64,000 bases of DNA from an uncultured Pseudomonadota bacterium (lineage in GTDB: Bacteria; Pseudomonadota; Gammaproteobacteria; Burkholderiales; Methylophilaceae): positions 26,630-90,629 of the forward strand of contig CAIRBH010000022.1 of the NCBI GenBank assembly GCA_903876765.1, written 5' to 3'. The translations under genes were made by a program, and so were the position numbers. Positions 45,647-57,877 of this stretch are shown here, in pieces (the first letter of the stretch is position 1; the number at the start of each line of letters is the position of its first letter). Under the pieces are notes generated by a model, which was not told where the DNA came from, ran no database searches, and saw nothing but the letters and a program-made list of their open reading frames with translations.

Positions 45647-46510
45647 TTAAGCGGCGGCTGGCAGGCGCATTAAATTTGCCAAAATGGATGCCAAACGATC
45701 ACGCATTTCACGACGATCAACAATCAAGTCAATGGCGCCATGCTCTAACAAAAACTCTGCGCGCTGAAAACCATCTGGCAAGGTTTCTCGCACAGTTTGC
45801 TCAATCACACGTGGGCCAGCAAAGCCAATGAGCGCTTGCGGTTCAGCAACAATAATATCGCCTAACATAGCAAAGCTAGCAGACACCCCACCCATAGTAG
45901 GATCAGTCAACACTGAAATAAAAGGTAAACCTGCTTTACTGAGCTGTGTAAGTGCTGCGCTTGTTTTGGCCATTTGCATGAGTGATAGCAAACCTTCTTG
46001 CATACGTGCGCCGCCACTGGCAGCAACGCAAATAAAGGCCATTTTGTTGTCAATAGCGGTTTGCACACCACGTGCAAAGCGCTCACCGACTACCGAGCCC
46101 ATAGAGCCGCCCATAAATTTAAATTCAAATGCAGCAACCACCACAGGGATGCTTTTCATGCTGCCTTGCACCACGACAAGTGCGTCTTTTTCGCCGACCG
46201 CATGCTGCGATTCATTAATGCGCTCAGCATAGCTTTTGCTATCTCTGAATTTCAGCGGATCTATAGGCTGCACAGTCGCGCCTACTTCAAACTGACCTTC
46301 AGCATCTAGCAATAAGGCAATGCGTTCGCGCGCGCTAATACGATTGTGATAGGCGCATTTTGGGCAAACTTCGGCATTATCTTCTAGATCTTTTTTATAA
46401 AGCACAGATTGACATGCGGGGCATTTACTCCAAAGACCCTCAGGTACAGTTTTTTTATCGCGGCCCACCACACGTTTAATTTTTTGCGGTAATTTATCTA
46501 ACCAACTCAT
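45647..46510 (-). CDS. accD: Acetyl-CoA carboxylase carboxyltransferase subunit beta
   Basis: CPACQ...[16 protein letters not shown] zinc finger plus carboxyltransferase domain. Confidence 0.97.
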   Translation of the reverse strand: MSWLDKLPQKIKRVVGRDKKTVPEGLWSKCPACQSVLYKKDLEDNAEVCPKCAYHNRISARERIALLLDAEGQFEVGATVQPIDPLKFRDSKSYAERINESQHAVGEKDALVVVQGSMKSIPVVVAAFEFKFMGGSMGSVVGERFARGVQTAIDNKMAFICVAASGGARMQEGLLSLMQMAKTSAALTQLSKAGLPFISVLTDPTMGGVSASFAMLGDIIVAEPQALIGFAGPRVIEQTVRETLPDGFQRAEFLLEHGAIDLIVDRREMRDRLASILANLMRLPAAA

Positions 46511-46542
46511 CTCATTTTCCTTTTCGGCACATGCTTGTGTGA

Positions 46543-47343
46543 TTAGGCAGCGTCAACTGCCAGTTTTAGTTCGGTCATTAAGGTGGCAACATTTGTCAGC
46601 AAATTAGCCTCATTAGAGGCTTCAATGGCTAGTACGATGCGGCTGCCAACCACCACAGCATCGGCAATAGCGGCGGTTGCTTTTGCCGTTGCTGCATCAC
46701 GAATACCAAAGCCTACACCAACAGGCAGCTTAGTTTGCTCGCGGATAGAAGCCACGCGCGCCGCCACTTCGACAATATCTAAATTGGCTGCGCCAGTGAC
46801 GCCTTTTAGTGATACATAATAAACAAAACCACTGGCCTGATTGACAATTAATTCAACACGCTTCGCATCAGTGGTCGGTGATAATAAAAATACTGGGTCA
46901 ATATCACGAGCACGCAGTTCTTTAACAAAGCCAGCACATTCTTCTGGTGGATAATCTACAGTAATCACGCCGTCCACATCGGCTGACTTAGCGCGGTCGG
47001 CAAATGCAACAGCACCAATCGCTTCTATAGGATTAGCATAGCCCATCAATATAATTGGCGTAGCCTGATCAGTTTCACGAAAGGCTCTGACCATATCAAG
47101 TACCGCAGTTAAACCCACCTTATGCGACAAAGCCCGCTCACTGGCACGCTGTATCACTGGGCCATCAGCCATAGGGTCAGAAAATGGCACCCCCAGCTCT
47201 ATCATATCTGCACCATTTTTTACCAAAGTATGCATTAAGCTGACAGTAAACTTAGGATGCGGATCGCCAGCGGTAATATATGGGATTAAAGCGGTTTTAC
47301 CTTGTTGCTTGAGGGTTGCAAAGGCTGATTGAATTCTAGACAT
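46543..47343 (-). CDS. trpA: Tryptophan synthase alpha
   Basis: [36 protein letters not shown]. Confidence 0.97.
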   Translation of the reverse strand: MSRIQSAFATLKQQGKTALIPYITAGDPHPKFTVSLMHTLVKNGADMIELGVPFSDPMADGPVIQRASERALSHKVGLTAVLDMVRAFRETDQATPIILMGYANPIEAIGAVAFADRAKSADVDGVITVDYPPEECAGFVKELRARDIDPVFLLSPTTDAKRVELIVNQASGFVYYVSLKGVTGAANLDIVEVAARVASIREQTKLPVGVGFGIRDAATAKATAAIADAVVVGSRIVLAIEASNEANLLTNVATLMTELKLAVDAA

Positions 47344-47462
47344 AGTTAAATTTTAGTGTACTTAATGTTTCGTTAAATTATGGCGTTAATTGATAGCGTT
47401 AATTGATAAGCTTGTTTTATAGCGCAAGATAATTGGCATGCTGCTAACAGAAAACGTGTATC

Positions 47463-48665
47463 TTATAAAGTGATGTTGGCCAGCTTAGCCACAGTGTTGA
47501 TATCTTTATCACCACGGCCAGACAGGTTGACAAGCAAAATTTGATCTGACGTCATGGTTTTAGCCATTTTTTCTGCATAAGCGAGCGCATGGCTAGATTC
47601 TAGTGCAGGGATTATGCCTTCTGTGCGGCATAATTGATGAAACGCTGTCATAGCCTCATCATCCGTCACCGCTACATATTCTGCACGATGAATGTCTTTG
47701 AGCCAAGCATGCTCTGGTCCTACGCCAGGGTAATCCAAACCAGCCGATATTGAATGTGTTTCAATAATATTGCCATCGTTGTCTTGCATTAAATAGGTGC
47801 GATTGCCATGTAATACGCCCACAGGACTATTCGCAGTCAATGGCGCGGCATGCTTACCAGTTTCCATTCCTAGCCCTGCAGCCTCTACGCCAATTAAGCG
47901 AACATTGGGCACATCTATATAGGGGTAAAAAATACCCATGGCATTTGAACCGCCGCCCACACAAGCCACCACCGCATCGGGTTGACGTCCCACCATTTCC
48001 ATCATTTGCGCTTTAGATTCTATACCTATCACCGCTTGAAAATCTCGCACCATCATAGGGTAAGGGTGCGGGCCTGCAACAGTGCCAATAATATAAAAAG
48101 TATTATGTACGTTAGTCACCCAATCTCGCATGGCCTCATTTAGGGCATCTTTAAGCGTTTTAGAGCCACTTTCAACAGGCACTACCGTAGCGCCGAGTAA
48201 CTTCATTCTAAATACATTAGGTGCTTGGCGTTTAACATCTTCGCTACCCATATACACTACGCACTCCAGACCTAAGCGTGCAGCTATAGTCGCCGTTGCC
48301 ACGCCGTGTTGGCCTGCGCCTGTTTCAGCGATGACACGTGGCTTGCCCATACGCTTAGCTAGCAAGGCTTGGCCTATGGTGTTATTGATTTTATGTGCAC
48401 CCGTGTGATTGAGGTCTTCACGTTTAAGATAAATCTGTGCGCCACCAACTTTTTCTGACCAGCGCTTGGCATGATAAATAGGGCTAGGACGACCGACAAA
48501 ATGTTTTAAGTCATAAGCATATTCCGCTAAAAATACTGGGTCATGCCGATATTTTTCGTACATCACGCGCAGCTCTTCTAGCGCCTCAACCAAGGTTTCT
48601 GCAACAAAGGTCCCACCGTATTGGCCAAAATGTCCACGTGCATCTGGCATATCATAAAGCTGCAT
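47463..48665 (-). CDS. trpB: Tryptophan synthase beta
   Basis: [39 protein letters not shown]. Start at [11 protein letters not shown] (ORF extends to 48767). Confidence 0.97.
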   Translation of the reverse strand: MQLYDMPDARGHFGQYGGTFVAETLVEALEELRVMYEKYRHDPVFLAEYAYDLKHFVGRPSPIYHAKRWSEKVGGAQIYLKREDLNHTGAHKINNTIGQALLAKRMGKPRVIAETGAGQHGVATATIAARLGLECVVYMGSEDVKRQAPNVFRMKLLGATVVPVESGSKTLKDALNEAMRDWVTNVHNTFYIIGTVAGPHPYPMMVRDFQAVIGIESKAQMMEMVGRQPDAVVACVGGGSNAMGIFYPYIDVPNVRLIGVEAAGLGMETGKHAAPLTANSPVGVLHGNRTYLMQDNDGNIIETHSISAGLDYPGVGPEHAWLKDIHRAEYVAVTDDEAMTAFHQLCRTEGIIPALESSHALAYAEKMAKTMTSDQILLVNLSGRGDKDINTVAKLANITL

Positions 48666-48720
48666 TTTTACTTCCTCAATATCATGATTGGCATAGTCTA
48701 AATTGTCACCTAGGCTAAAT

Positions 48721-49338
48721 TTAATGTCTATCAACTTGCTGCATAAATGCCGCGATTTTAGCCGCATCTTTAATACCTTTGGCGGACTCTACACCGCCGC
48801 TCACATCCACCGCATAAGGGCTCACCTGACCAATGGCTAGTGCAACATTTTGCGCAGTGAGCCCACCAGCCAATATCACTGGCATAGCTAATTTTTTGGG
48901 GATTAAATGCCAATCAAACACCTGACCAGTTCCACCCATAACACCCTCAGTATAAGCATCTAGCAGTAAGGCCTTAGCTGCCGAAAAGTCTTCTGCGTAT
49001 TGTACCAAATTTGTGTCTGACTTCACCCTAATTGCTTTGATAAAAGGCTGTGAAAATGCAGCGCACTGTTGTGGCGTTTCATCCCCGTGAAACTGCAAAA
49101 GGTCTAATCTTACTTTAGCAAGCACTTCATGAATAAAACTAGGCTCAGCATTCACAAACAGACCTACTACGCTAACAAACGCGGGGATTTGGCTGCTAAT
49201 TGCTAGCGCTTGGCTGATGCTCACATGACGCGGGCTACCCTCATAAAAAACCAAGCCTATGGCGTCAGCGCCTAGCGCCACGGCATCTAAGGCATCTTGT
49301 ACGCGGGTAATACCGCAAATTTTAACTCTAACTCTCAA
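48721..49338 (-). CDS. trpF: Phosphoribosylanthranilate isomerase
   Basis: [36 protein letters not shown]. Confidence 0.96.
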   Translation of the reverse strand: MRVRVKICGITRVQDALDAVALGADAIGLVFYEGSPRHVSISQALAISSQIPAFVSVVGLFVNAEPSFIHEVLAKVRLDLLQFHGDETPQQCAAFSQPFIKAIRVKSDTNLVQYAEDFSAAKALLLDAYTEGVMGGTGQVFDWHLIPKKLAMPVILAGGLTAQNVALAIGQVSPYAVDVSGGVESAKGIKDAAKIAAFMQQVDRH

Positions 49339-49392
49339 TAAATAACTTTCAAGGCAATGGCTGATTTTTAAGATTAGCCGTTATTGTAACGC

Positions 49393-50184
49393 TTAAATGA
49401 GCAGCGTTATGGATTTGCTTGCTGATTTAACGCTAGGTAAACCCCACTTTTGGTCATATTGAACCTCTGTTAAATATAAGCCATGCGGTGAAAAAGTCGG
49501 CGGCGCTAAATTTCTATCCCGCTGGGCGAGCAAGTCCTGCATATAAACTGGCGGATGAGCGCCTTTGCCTATATAGACCAACGCACCTATCATGTTGCGT
49601 ACTTGATGTTGCAAGAACGCATTGGCAGAAAAATCAAAAATAAAATACTGGTCGACTGCGCGCACTTGGGCTTTTTTTAAATGTCGAACCGCAGTCTTAG
49701 CTTGGCACTCAGACGCTCTAAATGCACTAAAATCATGCTCACCTAGCAAATAGCTGGCCGCTTCAGACATGGCCAATAAATCAAGCGGTAGATGAAACCA
49801 GCCCGCTTTTGTGGCCATCAGTGAGGATGAAACGGGGGCGTTATACAGCAAATATTGATAACTACGCTCATAAGCGGAAAATCTTGCATGAAATTCATCA
49901 CCCACCTCATGCGCCCATTCAACGCGAATAGTCGCAGGCAAAAAAGCATTGACACCGCGCACCCAGGCTGAAATCGGTCGCATACTCATGGTCTGAAAAT
50001 GAATGACTTGGCCAGTGGCATGTACCCCAGCATCTGTGCGGCCAGCGGCGTGTACTCTGACTGGGTGTTGCGCAATCTTAACAATGGCCAATTCTAGAGC
50101 ATCTTGCACCGTGCAAGCTGCAGGCTGGCTTTGCCAACCAGAGAAATTTGTCCCATCATAACTTAAGCCTAAGGCGATTTTCAT
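49393..50184 (-). CDS. truA: tRNA pseudouridine(38-40) synthase
   Basis: GLSYDGTNFSGWQSQP, AAGRTDAGVHATGQVIHF. Confidence 0.97.
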   Translation of the reverse strand: MKIALGLSYDGTNFSGWQSQPAACTVQDALELAIVKIAQHPVRVHAAGRTDAGVHATGQVIHFQTMSMRPISAWVRGVNAFLPATIRVEWAHEVGDEFHARFSAYERSYQYLLYNAPVSSSLMATKAGWFHLPLDLLAMSEAASYLLGEHDFSAFRASECQAKTAVRHLKKAQVRAVDQYFIFDFSANAFLQHQVRNMIGALVYIGKGAHPPVYMQDLLAQRDRNLAPPTFSPHGLYLTEVQYDQKWGLPSVKSASKSITLLI

Positions 50185-50831
50185 AACATTAATTTAATGG
50201 ATATTAAATGATCAGGCATGCTTAAGACTAACAAACAAAGCATGATAGTAGTGATCATGGCATAGTCTAAACGTCTAAAAGGCGGTTGCTGCAAGGCAAT
50301 GATTTTGTTGATAGTTAATTCATTTTCGGCAATATTCAGGTCATCTAAGTCATAGAAGTTGAGCTTTAATGCATTTTTATGTGCCAGCTCATCTACATAG
50401 TCCAAGGTTAGCAATAATCTTACGGCAAATTGTTGAACATTAAACCCTATATAGTGTAGTGGCCACAGCAATATATATAAGCCCGCTATTAATTCTTCTT
50501 TTGAACTAGTGGCAAATAATATGCTGATACTGGCTAAAGCAATTAACAGCCTAGTTATTTGCAAAAGGCCTAATGCCAAGCCTTCATAGCTGGGGGCAAA
50601 TGTGAGCGGAAAGCCTGCAATATACTCGCCCGGCGTGGCAAAAGCATAGATCATGAATATAGAAATAAATAGCCAGCGCATACGCTTAACAGCAGGTAAA
50701 AAATTTGCACTATGCAGTCTCAGGGCAAACAGGCTGACAAAAATACATAACAGCCCTATAGCTTGACGACCCAAAAAATTCATGAGCACTAAGATGAATA
50801 TAAACAATAGTATTTTTACAAATGGGTGCAT
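50181..50831 (-). CDS. EcfT/CbiQ-like transmembrane protein
   Basis: Multi-TM; LLQITRLLIALASISILFATSSKEELIAGLYILLWPLHYIGFNVQQFAVRLLLTLDYVDEL resembles the CbiQ/EcfT family. Confidence 0.65.
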   Translation of the reverse strand: MHPFVKILLFIFILVLMNFLGRQAIGLLCIFVSLFALRLHSANFLPAVKRMRWLFISIFMIYAFATPGEYIAGFPLTFAPSYEGLALGLLQITRLLIALASISILFATSSKEELIAGLYILLWPLHYIGFNVQQFAVRLLLTLDYVDELAHKNALKLNFYDLDDLNIAENELTINKIIALQQPPFRRLDYAMITTIMLCLLVLSMPDHLISIKLML

Positions 50832-50859
50832 GTATTTGAAATAGTGATAATTGAAATTA

Positions 50860-50886
50860 AAAAGCCGAGCTTCAAGCTCGGCTTAG
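50860..50886 (-). terminator. Intrinsic terminator downstream of fimV
   Basis: AAGCCGAGCTT-C-AAGCTCGGCTT, minus-strand T-tract TTTTTAATTTC. Confidence 0.85.
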
Positions 50887-50901
50887 CTAAGCTTACAGCA
50901 A

Positions 50902-52959
50902 TTAAGCTAAGCTATCCAACAACTGTTTTGCCCGCAACTTTTGCTGGTCACCACCTTCTTTAACAACTTCTTCTAGCAATTCACGCGCTCCTTCTTTGTC
51001 GCCCATATCGATGTAGGCAGAAACCAACTCGAGCTTCACTTCAATCTCAGGAGAGTCTGCTATGACTTTTTTGGCTTTCGCGGTACTGACTTTTTTTGGC
51101 TTATCTGGGGAGGCTGCAACCAATTCACTCTCAGTATCTTGTAAGTCAAAGCTGATAGATGATAAATCAAATCTATTGGCCTCTAAGTCTGAAGTCTCAG
51201 GCACTGCATCCACAGTATTAATAATAGTGGTCTTTATCTGTGGCAAATCTGAGGGCAACGCTGGGGCAGCTTCAGGCACGAGTAACTCTGTAGAATTTTC
51301 GGCAGATAGACTAGCGGCATCTGTAGAAAAATCTAAATTAAGGTCTATTTTATCTATGGCATTTTCAGCCAACGCTTCCACTGTTTCATTTTCATCATTC
51401 ACTGTTAGTATTGATTCTAGTGAATTTAATGATTCCGCTGCTGCAGTTGTAAGTTCTAAATTGCTATTCTGTAGAACATCCTCAGATGCATCAGTAAATA
51501 GGAATTCAGCCTCGGGCAAACGCTTGCTTAAGTCAGTGTTTTTTACATCCTGCAAAGCATCTTCTTGCTGAATATCGTTAGCCAATGGAGCAACTGGTTC
51601 TGGGTTGTATTGATTTTCTTTACGAGCATCTAATGATTTTTTGCGATTCTTGCGTAAAAATAGCCAAACCGCCCCCAACAACAGTGCGGCCAATGCGCCA
51701 GTGAGAACCGCGGCATTCGTTAGTCCATCTAGCACACTTGTCTCAACAGTAGGTTTTGCCGAATTTGCACCATCAGCTTTAGCATTTTTTTGCAAATCTG
51801 CAATTGACTGATTTTTCATAGCCAATAATTTTTTCATATCCTGAATTTGCTTTTCTAAGGCTAAAGTGCGCTCATTGGCTTCTTTAAGGGTATTTTCTCG
51901 GGCGGTGGCTTCTTCTTTCAAAGCCGTTATTTTATCGTCAGCAGCTTTATCTGAGGCTTTTTCGCCAGTAGAAAGTTTAAGCACGTCTTGTGAAACTTGT
52001 TTAGCTGTTGCGGCTTTATCACTACTGGTAGAAATGTCGCCAGATGATGATTGATTTTGTTCTTTTTCTGCACTTGGCGAGGCAATCACAGCAGAACTTG
52101 CCAGCTGGCTTCGGTAGCTATGCCAATTAGCCGCGTGCAATTTCACCAATTTCCTAGCTTGTTGTGTGCTCACAGCATTCAGGCTGTCTTTAGCAGGCAC
52201 TTTAATAATCTGCCCCACTTTTAGGCGGTTCATATTGCCATCAATAAATGCCGTTTTATTGTATTCATACAAGCCGAGCAATATTTGATCCAAACTCAGC
52301 TCTTCAAGCTGCAATTGTTTAGCCAGTGCAGTTAAGTTATCACCCGCCTTGGTCTTAATGACTTGTGCGGCATCAGCGTTGCTGTCCTGTGGGGTAGCGG
52401 CAGTTGATTTTTTTATTTTATGGGTGCTAGGTTTTACGCTAGGTTGCACATTTGCAGCTGCGCTATCATCTACATTAGCGTCTGAGCTAGCTGCAAGGCT
52501 AGGCAAACTTTCTGTAGTTTGAGCTGACGTTGTATCTACAGCACTCTCAGTGGTTTTATCTTTAGGCGGATCTAACAGCACAGTATACTCACGCTGCAAT
52601 CTGCCTGTGGCCCAGTCTAGCTGGATTAACACATCTAAATACGGGTCGTTAATTGCTTGACTAGAGCTTAATTTTAACATGGGCAAGCCGCCTGCATTTT
52701 TTGCAAGCTCTAGTTTAAGGCTGTTATGAATAGCAAGGCGCTCTATGCCTTGCGCGGCATAAGCTTCTTCACTGGCAATAGAGGCAACTAAGCTTGCTAA
52801 CTCATCAGAACTTACGGCTAATAATTCAACCTCAGCTACTAGCGGTTCACCCAAGCTAGAGCTTACATCTAGCCGGCCTAAGCCAGCCGCCTGACTATAA
52901 AATGACATGAGCAACAAGCTCACAGCCAAACAAATTTGCATTATTTTAAATGTACGCAC
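50902..52959 (-). CDS. fimV: FimV-like pilus assembly / polar hub protein (LysM)
   Basis: N-terminal signal peptide then GLGRLDVSSSLGEPLVAEVEL; LysM-like region; C-terminal LELVSAYIDMGDKEGARELLEEVVKEG. Confidence 0.88.
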   Translation of the reverse strand: MRTFKIMQICLAVSLLLMSFYSQAAGLGRLDVSSSLGEPLVAEVELLAVSSDELASLVASIASEEAYAAQGIERLAIHNSLKLELAKNAGGLPMLKLSSSQAINDPYLDVLIQLDWATGRLQREYTVLLDPPKDKTTESAVDTTSAQTTESLPSLAASSDANVDDSAAANVQPSVKPSTHKIKKSTAATPQDSNADAAQVIKTKAGDNLTALAKQLQLEELSLDQILLGLYEYNKTAFIDGNMNRLKVGQIIKVPAKDSLNAVSTQQARKLVKLHAANWHSYRSQLASSAVIASPSAEKEQNQSSSGDISTSSDKAATAKQVSQDVLKLSTGEKASDKAADDKITALKEEATARENTLKEANERTLALEKQIQDMKKLLAMKNQSIADLQKNAKADGANSAKPTVETSVLDGLTNAAVLTGALAALLLGAVWLFLRKNRKKSLDARKENQYNPEPVAPLANDIQQEDALQDVKNTDLSKRLPEAEFLFTDASEDVLQNSNLELTTAAAESLNSLESILTVNDENETVEALAENAIDKIDLNLDFSTDAASLSAENSTELLVPEAAPALPSDLPQIKTTIINTVDAVPETSDLEANRFDLSSISFDLQDTESELVAASPDKPKKVSTAKAKKVIADSPEIEVKLELVSAYIDMGDKEGARELLEEVVKEGGDQQKLRAKQLLDSLA

Positions 52960-53164
52960 ACATAACCTTTAATAAGACTTAATCTAATCATGTCAAAATA
53001 ACATCAAATAATTAGCGATGCAAGCTGACGACATTTTATTATGTTTAACTACAAACCATTAGTCTGTAACAAATAACCACTTTTAAGTTTAAGTAATTTT
53101 TGCTAACAAATCATTTCTAGCTGACCATTTCCAGCTAAGCTTTGCCAGCAAACCTTAAGTCAAG

Positions 53165-54277
53165 CTAGTTTTCAATCAAAATTCGTAACATACGCCTAAG
53201 CGGCTCGGCTGCTCCCCAAAGCAGTTGGTCACCCACAGTGAAAGCTGATAAATAATCATCACCCATACTCAGCTTACGCAAGCGCCCGACTGGTGTACTT
53301 AAAGTGCCAGTAACCGCGGCAGGCGTCAAATCATGCATACTCGCCTCACGTTCATTGGGCACTACTTTTGCCCACTGATTAGCCTCAGCTAACATTTGGT
53401 TAATTTCATCTAAGGGTACATTTTTGGTCAATTTAATAGTCAAGGCTTGGCTATGGCAGCGCATCGCCCCAATACGCACACAAAGCCCATCAATCAAAAT
53501 AGGGTTGGCTTGGCGACCTAAAATTTTATTGGTTTCTACAGCGCCTTTCCATTCTTCTTTGCTTTGTCCATTGCCTAAGTCTTTATCTATCCAAGGAATT
53601 AAGCTGCCAGCCAATGGCACACCAAACTGTGAAGTAGGGAATTTTTCATCGCGCAAAGTGCCAGCGACAGTGCGATCAATGTCTAAAATAGCCGAAGCGG
53701 GGTCAGCCAATAAATCGCTCGCGGCAAAATGGGCCTCGCCCATTTGCTTGAGTAGTTCACGCATATTTTGCGCCCCAGCGCCCGAAGCTGCTTGATAAGT
53801 CATAGCAGTCACCCATTGCACTAAATCCGCTTTAAATAAGCCGTTTAAGGCCATCAACATCAATGAAACCGTGCAGTTACCGCCCACCCAGTTTTTATTA
53901 CCTTGCACATAAGCATCTTGAATTACTTGCATATTGACTGGGTCAAGAATAATCACCGCGTCATTTTCCATACGCAAGGTGGAGGCAGCGTCTATCCAAT
54001 GACCTTGCCAGCCATCTGCGCGTAATTTAGGAAAAATCTCACTGGTGTAATCGCCACCCTGACAAGAAATAATCGCATCCATGGTTTTTAAATCTGCAAT
54101 ATTATTTGCATCTTTAAGCGGCGCGGAGTCTTTGCCCACATACGGGGCTGCCAACCCGACTTGTGAGGTCGTGAAAAATTGCGGCTCGATTAGCGCGAAA
54201 TCATTTTCTTCTATCATGCGTTGCATGAGCACAGAGCCCACCATGCCACGCCAACCGACAAAACCTACTTTTAACAT
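53165..54277 (-). CDS. asd: Aspartate-semialdehyde dehydrogenase
   Basis: [36 protein letters not shown]. Confidence 0.97.
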   Translation of the reverse strand: MLKVGFVGWRGMVGSVLMQRMIEENDFALIEPQFFTTSQVGLAAPYVGKDSAPLKDANNIADLKTMDAIISCQGGDYTSEIFPKLRADGWQGHWIDAASTLRMENDAVIILDPVNMQVIQDAYVQGNKNWVGGNCTVSLMLMALNGLFKADLVQWVTAMTYQAASGAGAQNMRELLKQMGEAHFAASDLLADPASAILDIDRTVAGTLRDEKFPTSQFGVPLAGSLIPWIDKDLGNGQSKEEWKGAVETNKILGRQANPILIDGLCVRIGAMRCHSQALTIKLTKNVPLDEINQMLAEANQWAKVVPNEREASMHDLTPAAVTGTLSTPVGRLRKLSMGDDYLSAFTVGDQLLWGAAEPLRRMLRILIEN

Positions 54278-54303
54278 TTTTGATCCAATATCAACAACTA
54301 CTG

Positions 54304-54423
54304 TTATTTCGCTGATTTTTGTACAGCTTCACCAGCTTTTTCAAGGTCTTTACCTACACCGTTGATGGTGTTGCAAGCGGCTAGCATCAACACCACCGCC
54401 ATACACATAAAATATTTTGCCAT
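54304..54423 (-). CDS. Entericidin A/B-like small lipoprotein (39 aa)
   Basis: [39 protein letters not shown]; lipobox LAAC followed by NTxxGxGKDxxxAGxAV. Missing from the ORF track. Confidence 0.92.
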   Translation of the reverse strand: MAKYFMCMAVVLMLAACNTINGVGKDLEKAGEAVQKSAK

Positions 54424-54449
54424 AAGTCCACCTGATTAATTGTATAAAA

Positions 54450-55535
54450 TTACATAGCAGCGACGATTTGATCACCCATCTCAGAGCATGATACACGTTT
54501 CATGCCTGCTTCGTAGATGTCACCCGTACGATAACCTGCCGCCAATACTTTTTTAATCGCATTTTCAATACGCACCGCTGCCGCTTCGTTATCAAAGGTA
54601 TAACGCAACATCATCGCGGCAGACAATATCGTCGCAATAGGGTTAGCTAAGTTTTTACCTGCAATGTCTGGCGCTGAGCCGTGTGATGGCTCATACAAGC
54701 CTTTTTTCGTCTCATTAAGTGAAGCCGAAGCCAGCATGCCAATAGAACCCGTTAACATAGAAGCCTCGTCTGACAAGATGTCGCCAAAAATGTTACCAGT
54801 TACCATCACGTCAAATTGTTTGGGGTTGCGAATTAACTGCATCGCCGCGTTATCCACGTACATGTGGCTCAATTCCACTTCTGGATATTCTTTTGCCACA
54901 TCAATCACGATTTCTTTCCAGAACTCAGTGGTTTCAAGTACGTTGGCCTTATCTACTGAACAAAGTTTTGCTTTCTGACCATGTTTTCGGCGCTTCATAG
55001 CAATATCAAAGGCCACGTGTGCAATACGACGCACTTCAGATTCGCTATAGACCATGGTATTAAAGCCTTCTCGCTCTCCGCTTTCGTTGATGCGCATACC
55101 GCGTGGTTGACCAAAATAGACGTCACCTGTCAGTTCGCGCACTATCATAATGTCCAACCCTGCTACTACTTCTGGTTTTAGCGTAGAAGCATTCGCTAAT
55201 TCTGGGTACAACACCGCTGGTCGCAAGTTTGCGAACAACCCTAAGTCTTTACGAATGCCCAACAAACCGCGCTCTGGGCGTAATGGACGGTCTAAATTGT
55301 CATATTGAGGGCCGCCAACCGCACCCAGCAATACCGCATCAGCCGCACGGCAGATTGTTTGGGTAAATTCTGGGTATGGATGCCCGTATTGGTCATAAGC
55401 CTGCCCGCCCAAAGGCGCCTCGGTAAACTCCATGGCCATGCCTTCATTTTTCAATACATCTAACACACGCAAAGCTTGTGTGATAATTTCTGGGCCTATG
55501 CCATCACCAGGTAATACTGCGATTTTCATTGTCAT
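54450..55535 (-). CDS. leuB: 3-isopropylmalate dehydrogenase
   Basis: [58 protein letters not shown]. Confidence 0.98.
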   Translation of the reverse strand: MTMKIAVLPGDGIGPEIITQALRVLDVLKNEGMAMEFTEAPLGGQAYDQYGHPYPEFTQTICRAADAVLLGAVGGPQYDNLDRPLRPERGLLGIRKDLGLFANLRPAVLYPELANASTLKPEVVAGLDIMIVRELTGDVYFGQPRGMRINESGEREGFNTMVYSESEVRRIAHVAFDIAMKRRKHGQKAKLCSVDKANVLETTEFWKEIVIDVAKEYPEVELSHMYVDNAAMQLIRNPKQFDVMVTGNIFGDILSDEASMLTGSIGMLASASLNETKKGLYEPSHGSAPDIAGKNLANPIATILSAAMMLRYTFDNEAAAVRIENAIKKVLAAGYRTGDIYEAGMKRVSCSEMGDQIVAAM

Positions 55536-55596
55536 GTTAATTTCCTTTAAATTCTAATATTTTTTACGGTATTTTCTGCCTGAAGTCAGCTCAGGA

Positions 55597-56235
55597 TTAC
55601 GCAAACAACCAAGGTTGAGCGACTTTATGTTTAGCTTCAAACGCTTTGATTTTGTCGGCATGTAACAGCGTTAAGCCAATTTCGTCTAAACCATTTAATA
55701 AGTTATGTTTTGAGGTCGGATGTATGTCAAAGGTAAAGGTCTCACCACAAGGCAAAGTCACCGTTTGTGAAGGCAAATCGACGTTTAAACGGTAGCCTTC
55801 TGTTGCTAAACACGCTTTAAAAAGTTTGTCGACCACTTCATGGCTCGCCACTATCGGCAACATGCCGTTTTTATAGCAATTATTAAAGAAAATATCAGCG
55901 TAACTAGGCGCAATAATCACGCGAAAGCCGTAATCTTCAATCGCCCAAGGCGCATGCTCACGGCTAGAGCCGCAACCAAAATTCTCACGGGCGAGCATGA
56001 TTTGTGCGCCTTGGTAGCGCGGTTGATTAAGCACAAAATCAGCATTCAACGGCCGGTGAGTGCAATCCATGCCTGGCTCGCCATGGTCTTGATAGCGCCA
56101 TTCATCAAACAAATAAGGGCCAAAACCACTACGCTTAATACTTTTTAAAAATTGCTTGGGAATAATCGCATCGGTATCAATATTAGCGCGATCAATCGGG
56201 CAAGCTAAACCGTTTAATTGGGTAAATGCTTTCAT
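55597..56235 (-). CDS. leuD: 3-isopropylmalate dehydratase small subunit
   Basis: [59 protein letters not shown]. Confidence 0.97.
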   Translation of the reverse strand: MKAFTQLNGLACPIDRANIDTDAIIPKQFLKSIKRSGFGPYLFDEWRYQDHGEPGMDCTHRPLNADFVLNQPRYQGAQIMLARENFGCGSSREHAPWAIEDYGFRVIIAPSYADIFFNNCYKNGMLPIVASHEVVDKLFKACLATEGYRLNVDLPSQTVTLPCGETFTFDIHPTSKHNLLNGLDEIGLTLLHADKIKAFEAKHKVAQPWLFA

Positions 56236-56274
56236 ATGATTTGTATCCTAAAGTCTATTCTTTTTTGCCTAAAT

Positions 56275-57684
56275 TTAAACGCTACGCACATCAACAAAAT
56301 GGCCTGCAATCGCCGCGGCAACTGCCATGGCGGGGCTGACCAAATGTGTACGTCCGCCCTGCCCTTGGCGACCTTCAAAGTTACGGTTTGAGGTAGAGGC
56401 GCAACGCTCGCCTGGGCTGAGTCTGTCTGCGTTCATGGCTAAACACATGCTGCAACCTGGCTCGCGCCATTCAAAACCTGCCTCGATAAAAATTTTGTCT
56501 AAGCCTTCAGCTTCGGCCATGCGTTTAACCTGACCTGAACCTGGCACCACCATGGCTAATTGAATTGAACTAGCCACTTTTTTGCCTTTTGCTACCACTG
56601 CTGCTGCGCGTAAATCTTCTATGCGACTATTGGTGCACGAGCCGATAAAGATTTTATCTAACTTGATATCTTCAATAGGTGTGTTAGCAGTTAGGCCCAT
56701 GTATTTCAATGCGTTTTCAATGCTGGTGCGCTTGGTCGCATCATGTTCTTGTGCGGGGTCTGGCACACGTCCATTAATCGGCAGCACCTGCTCGGGCGAT
56801 GTGCCCCAAGTCACTTGGGGTGCAATTTCTGCACCTTTTAATTCAACTATGCTATCAAATACTGCATCGGCATCGGTTACCAAGGTGTTCCAATAGGCAA
56901 CGGCTTTATCCCAATCTGCGGCTTTTGGCGCGTATTGACGGCCTTTTAGGTATGCTGCTGTTTTCTCATCTGGCGCAATAATGCCAGCGCGCGCGCCAGC
57001 CTCAATCGCCATATTACAAATGGTCATGCGCCCTTCCATGCTTAATGCACTAATTACTTCGCCAGCAAACTCAATTGCAAAGCCATTACCACCCGCTGTG
57101 CCTATCTTACCAATCACCGCTAAGGCGACATCTTTAGCCGTTACGCCAACGCCAAGCTGGCCATTGACCAGCACCAACAGACGTTTAGATTTTTTGGCAA
57201 TTAAAGTTTGTGTCGCCATCACGTGTTCAACTTCTGAAGTACCAATACCGTGTGCCAAAGCACCGAACGCACCGTGGGTAGAGGTATGGCTATCACCACA
57301 GACGACGGTCATGCCTGGCAATGTGGTGCCATTTTCAGGGCCAATCACGTGAATAATACCTTGGTTGGCATGTTTGAACGGGAAGTAAACCAATGCGCCT
57401 GTTTCTTTAATATTGCTATCTAGCGTTTCTACTTGCAAACGAGAGATTGGGTCTTCTATGCCTTTTTCCCAATTTTTGGTCGGCGTATTATGGTCAGGGT
57501 TAGCAACAAGGGTGTCAGGTCGCCAAGGTTTGCGGCCAGCCAAACGCAAGCCTTCAAACGCTTGCGGGCTAGTCACTTCATGCACCAAGTGTCTATCAAT
57601 ATAAATTAAACAAGTGCCGTCAGCATCTTCATGCACCACGTGCGAATCCCATAATTTATCGTAAAGCGTTTTTCCCGCCATCAT
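56275..57684 (-). CDS. leuC: 3-isopropylmalate dehydratase large subunit
   Basis: [62 protein letters not shown]. Confidence 0.98.
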   Translation of the reverse strand: MMAGKTLYDKLWDSHVVHEDADGTCLIYIDRHLVHEVTSPQAFEGLRLAGRKPWRPDTLVANPDHNTPTKNWEKGIEDPISRLQVETLDSNIKETGALVYFPFKHANQGIIHVIGPENGTTLPGMTVVCGDSHTSTHGAFGALAHGIGTSEVEHVMATQTLIAKKSKRLLVLVNGQLGVGVTAKDVALAVIGKIGTAGGNGFAIEFAGEVISALSMEGRMTICNMAIEAGARAGIIAPDEKTAAYLKGRQYAPKAADWDKAVAYWNTLVTDADAVFDSIVELKGAEIAPQVTWGTSPEQVLPINGRVPDPAQEHDATKRTSIENALKYMGLTANTPIEDIKLDKIFIGSCTNSRIEDLRAAAVVAKGKKVASSIQLAMVVPGSGQVKRMAEAEGLDKIFIEAGFEWREPGCSMCLAMNADRLSPGERCASTSNRNFEGRQGQGGRTHLVSPAMAVAAAIAGHFVDVRSV

Positions 57685-57877
57685 AGCTCCTTAAATTGCT
57701 GCCAACTCAAACAAAAACGCAAGCATACCTAACATTTAATACCCTGACAATGATATAGGTTATACTAGTATTAAGACTAACAGGCTAGCAATAAAAGTAG
57801 CTCCAAGACTCTTAATGCCCAAACAATAGCCCAATGACTATACCCCAATGCCAATAATCAAAGAAAAGTAAAACAAT

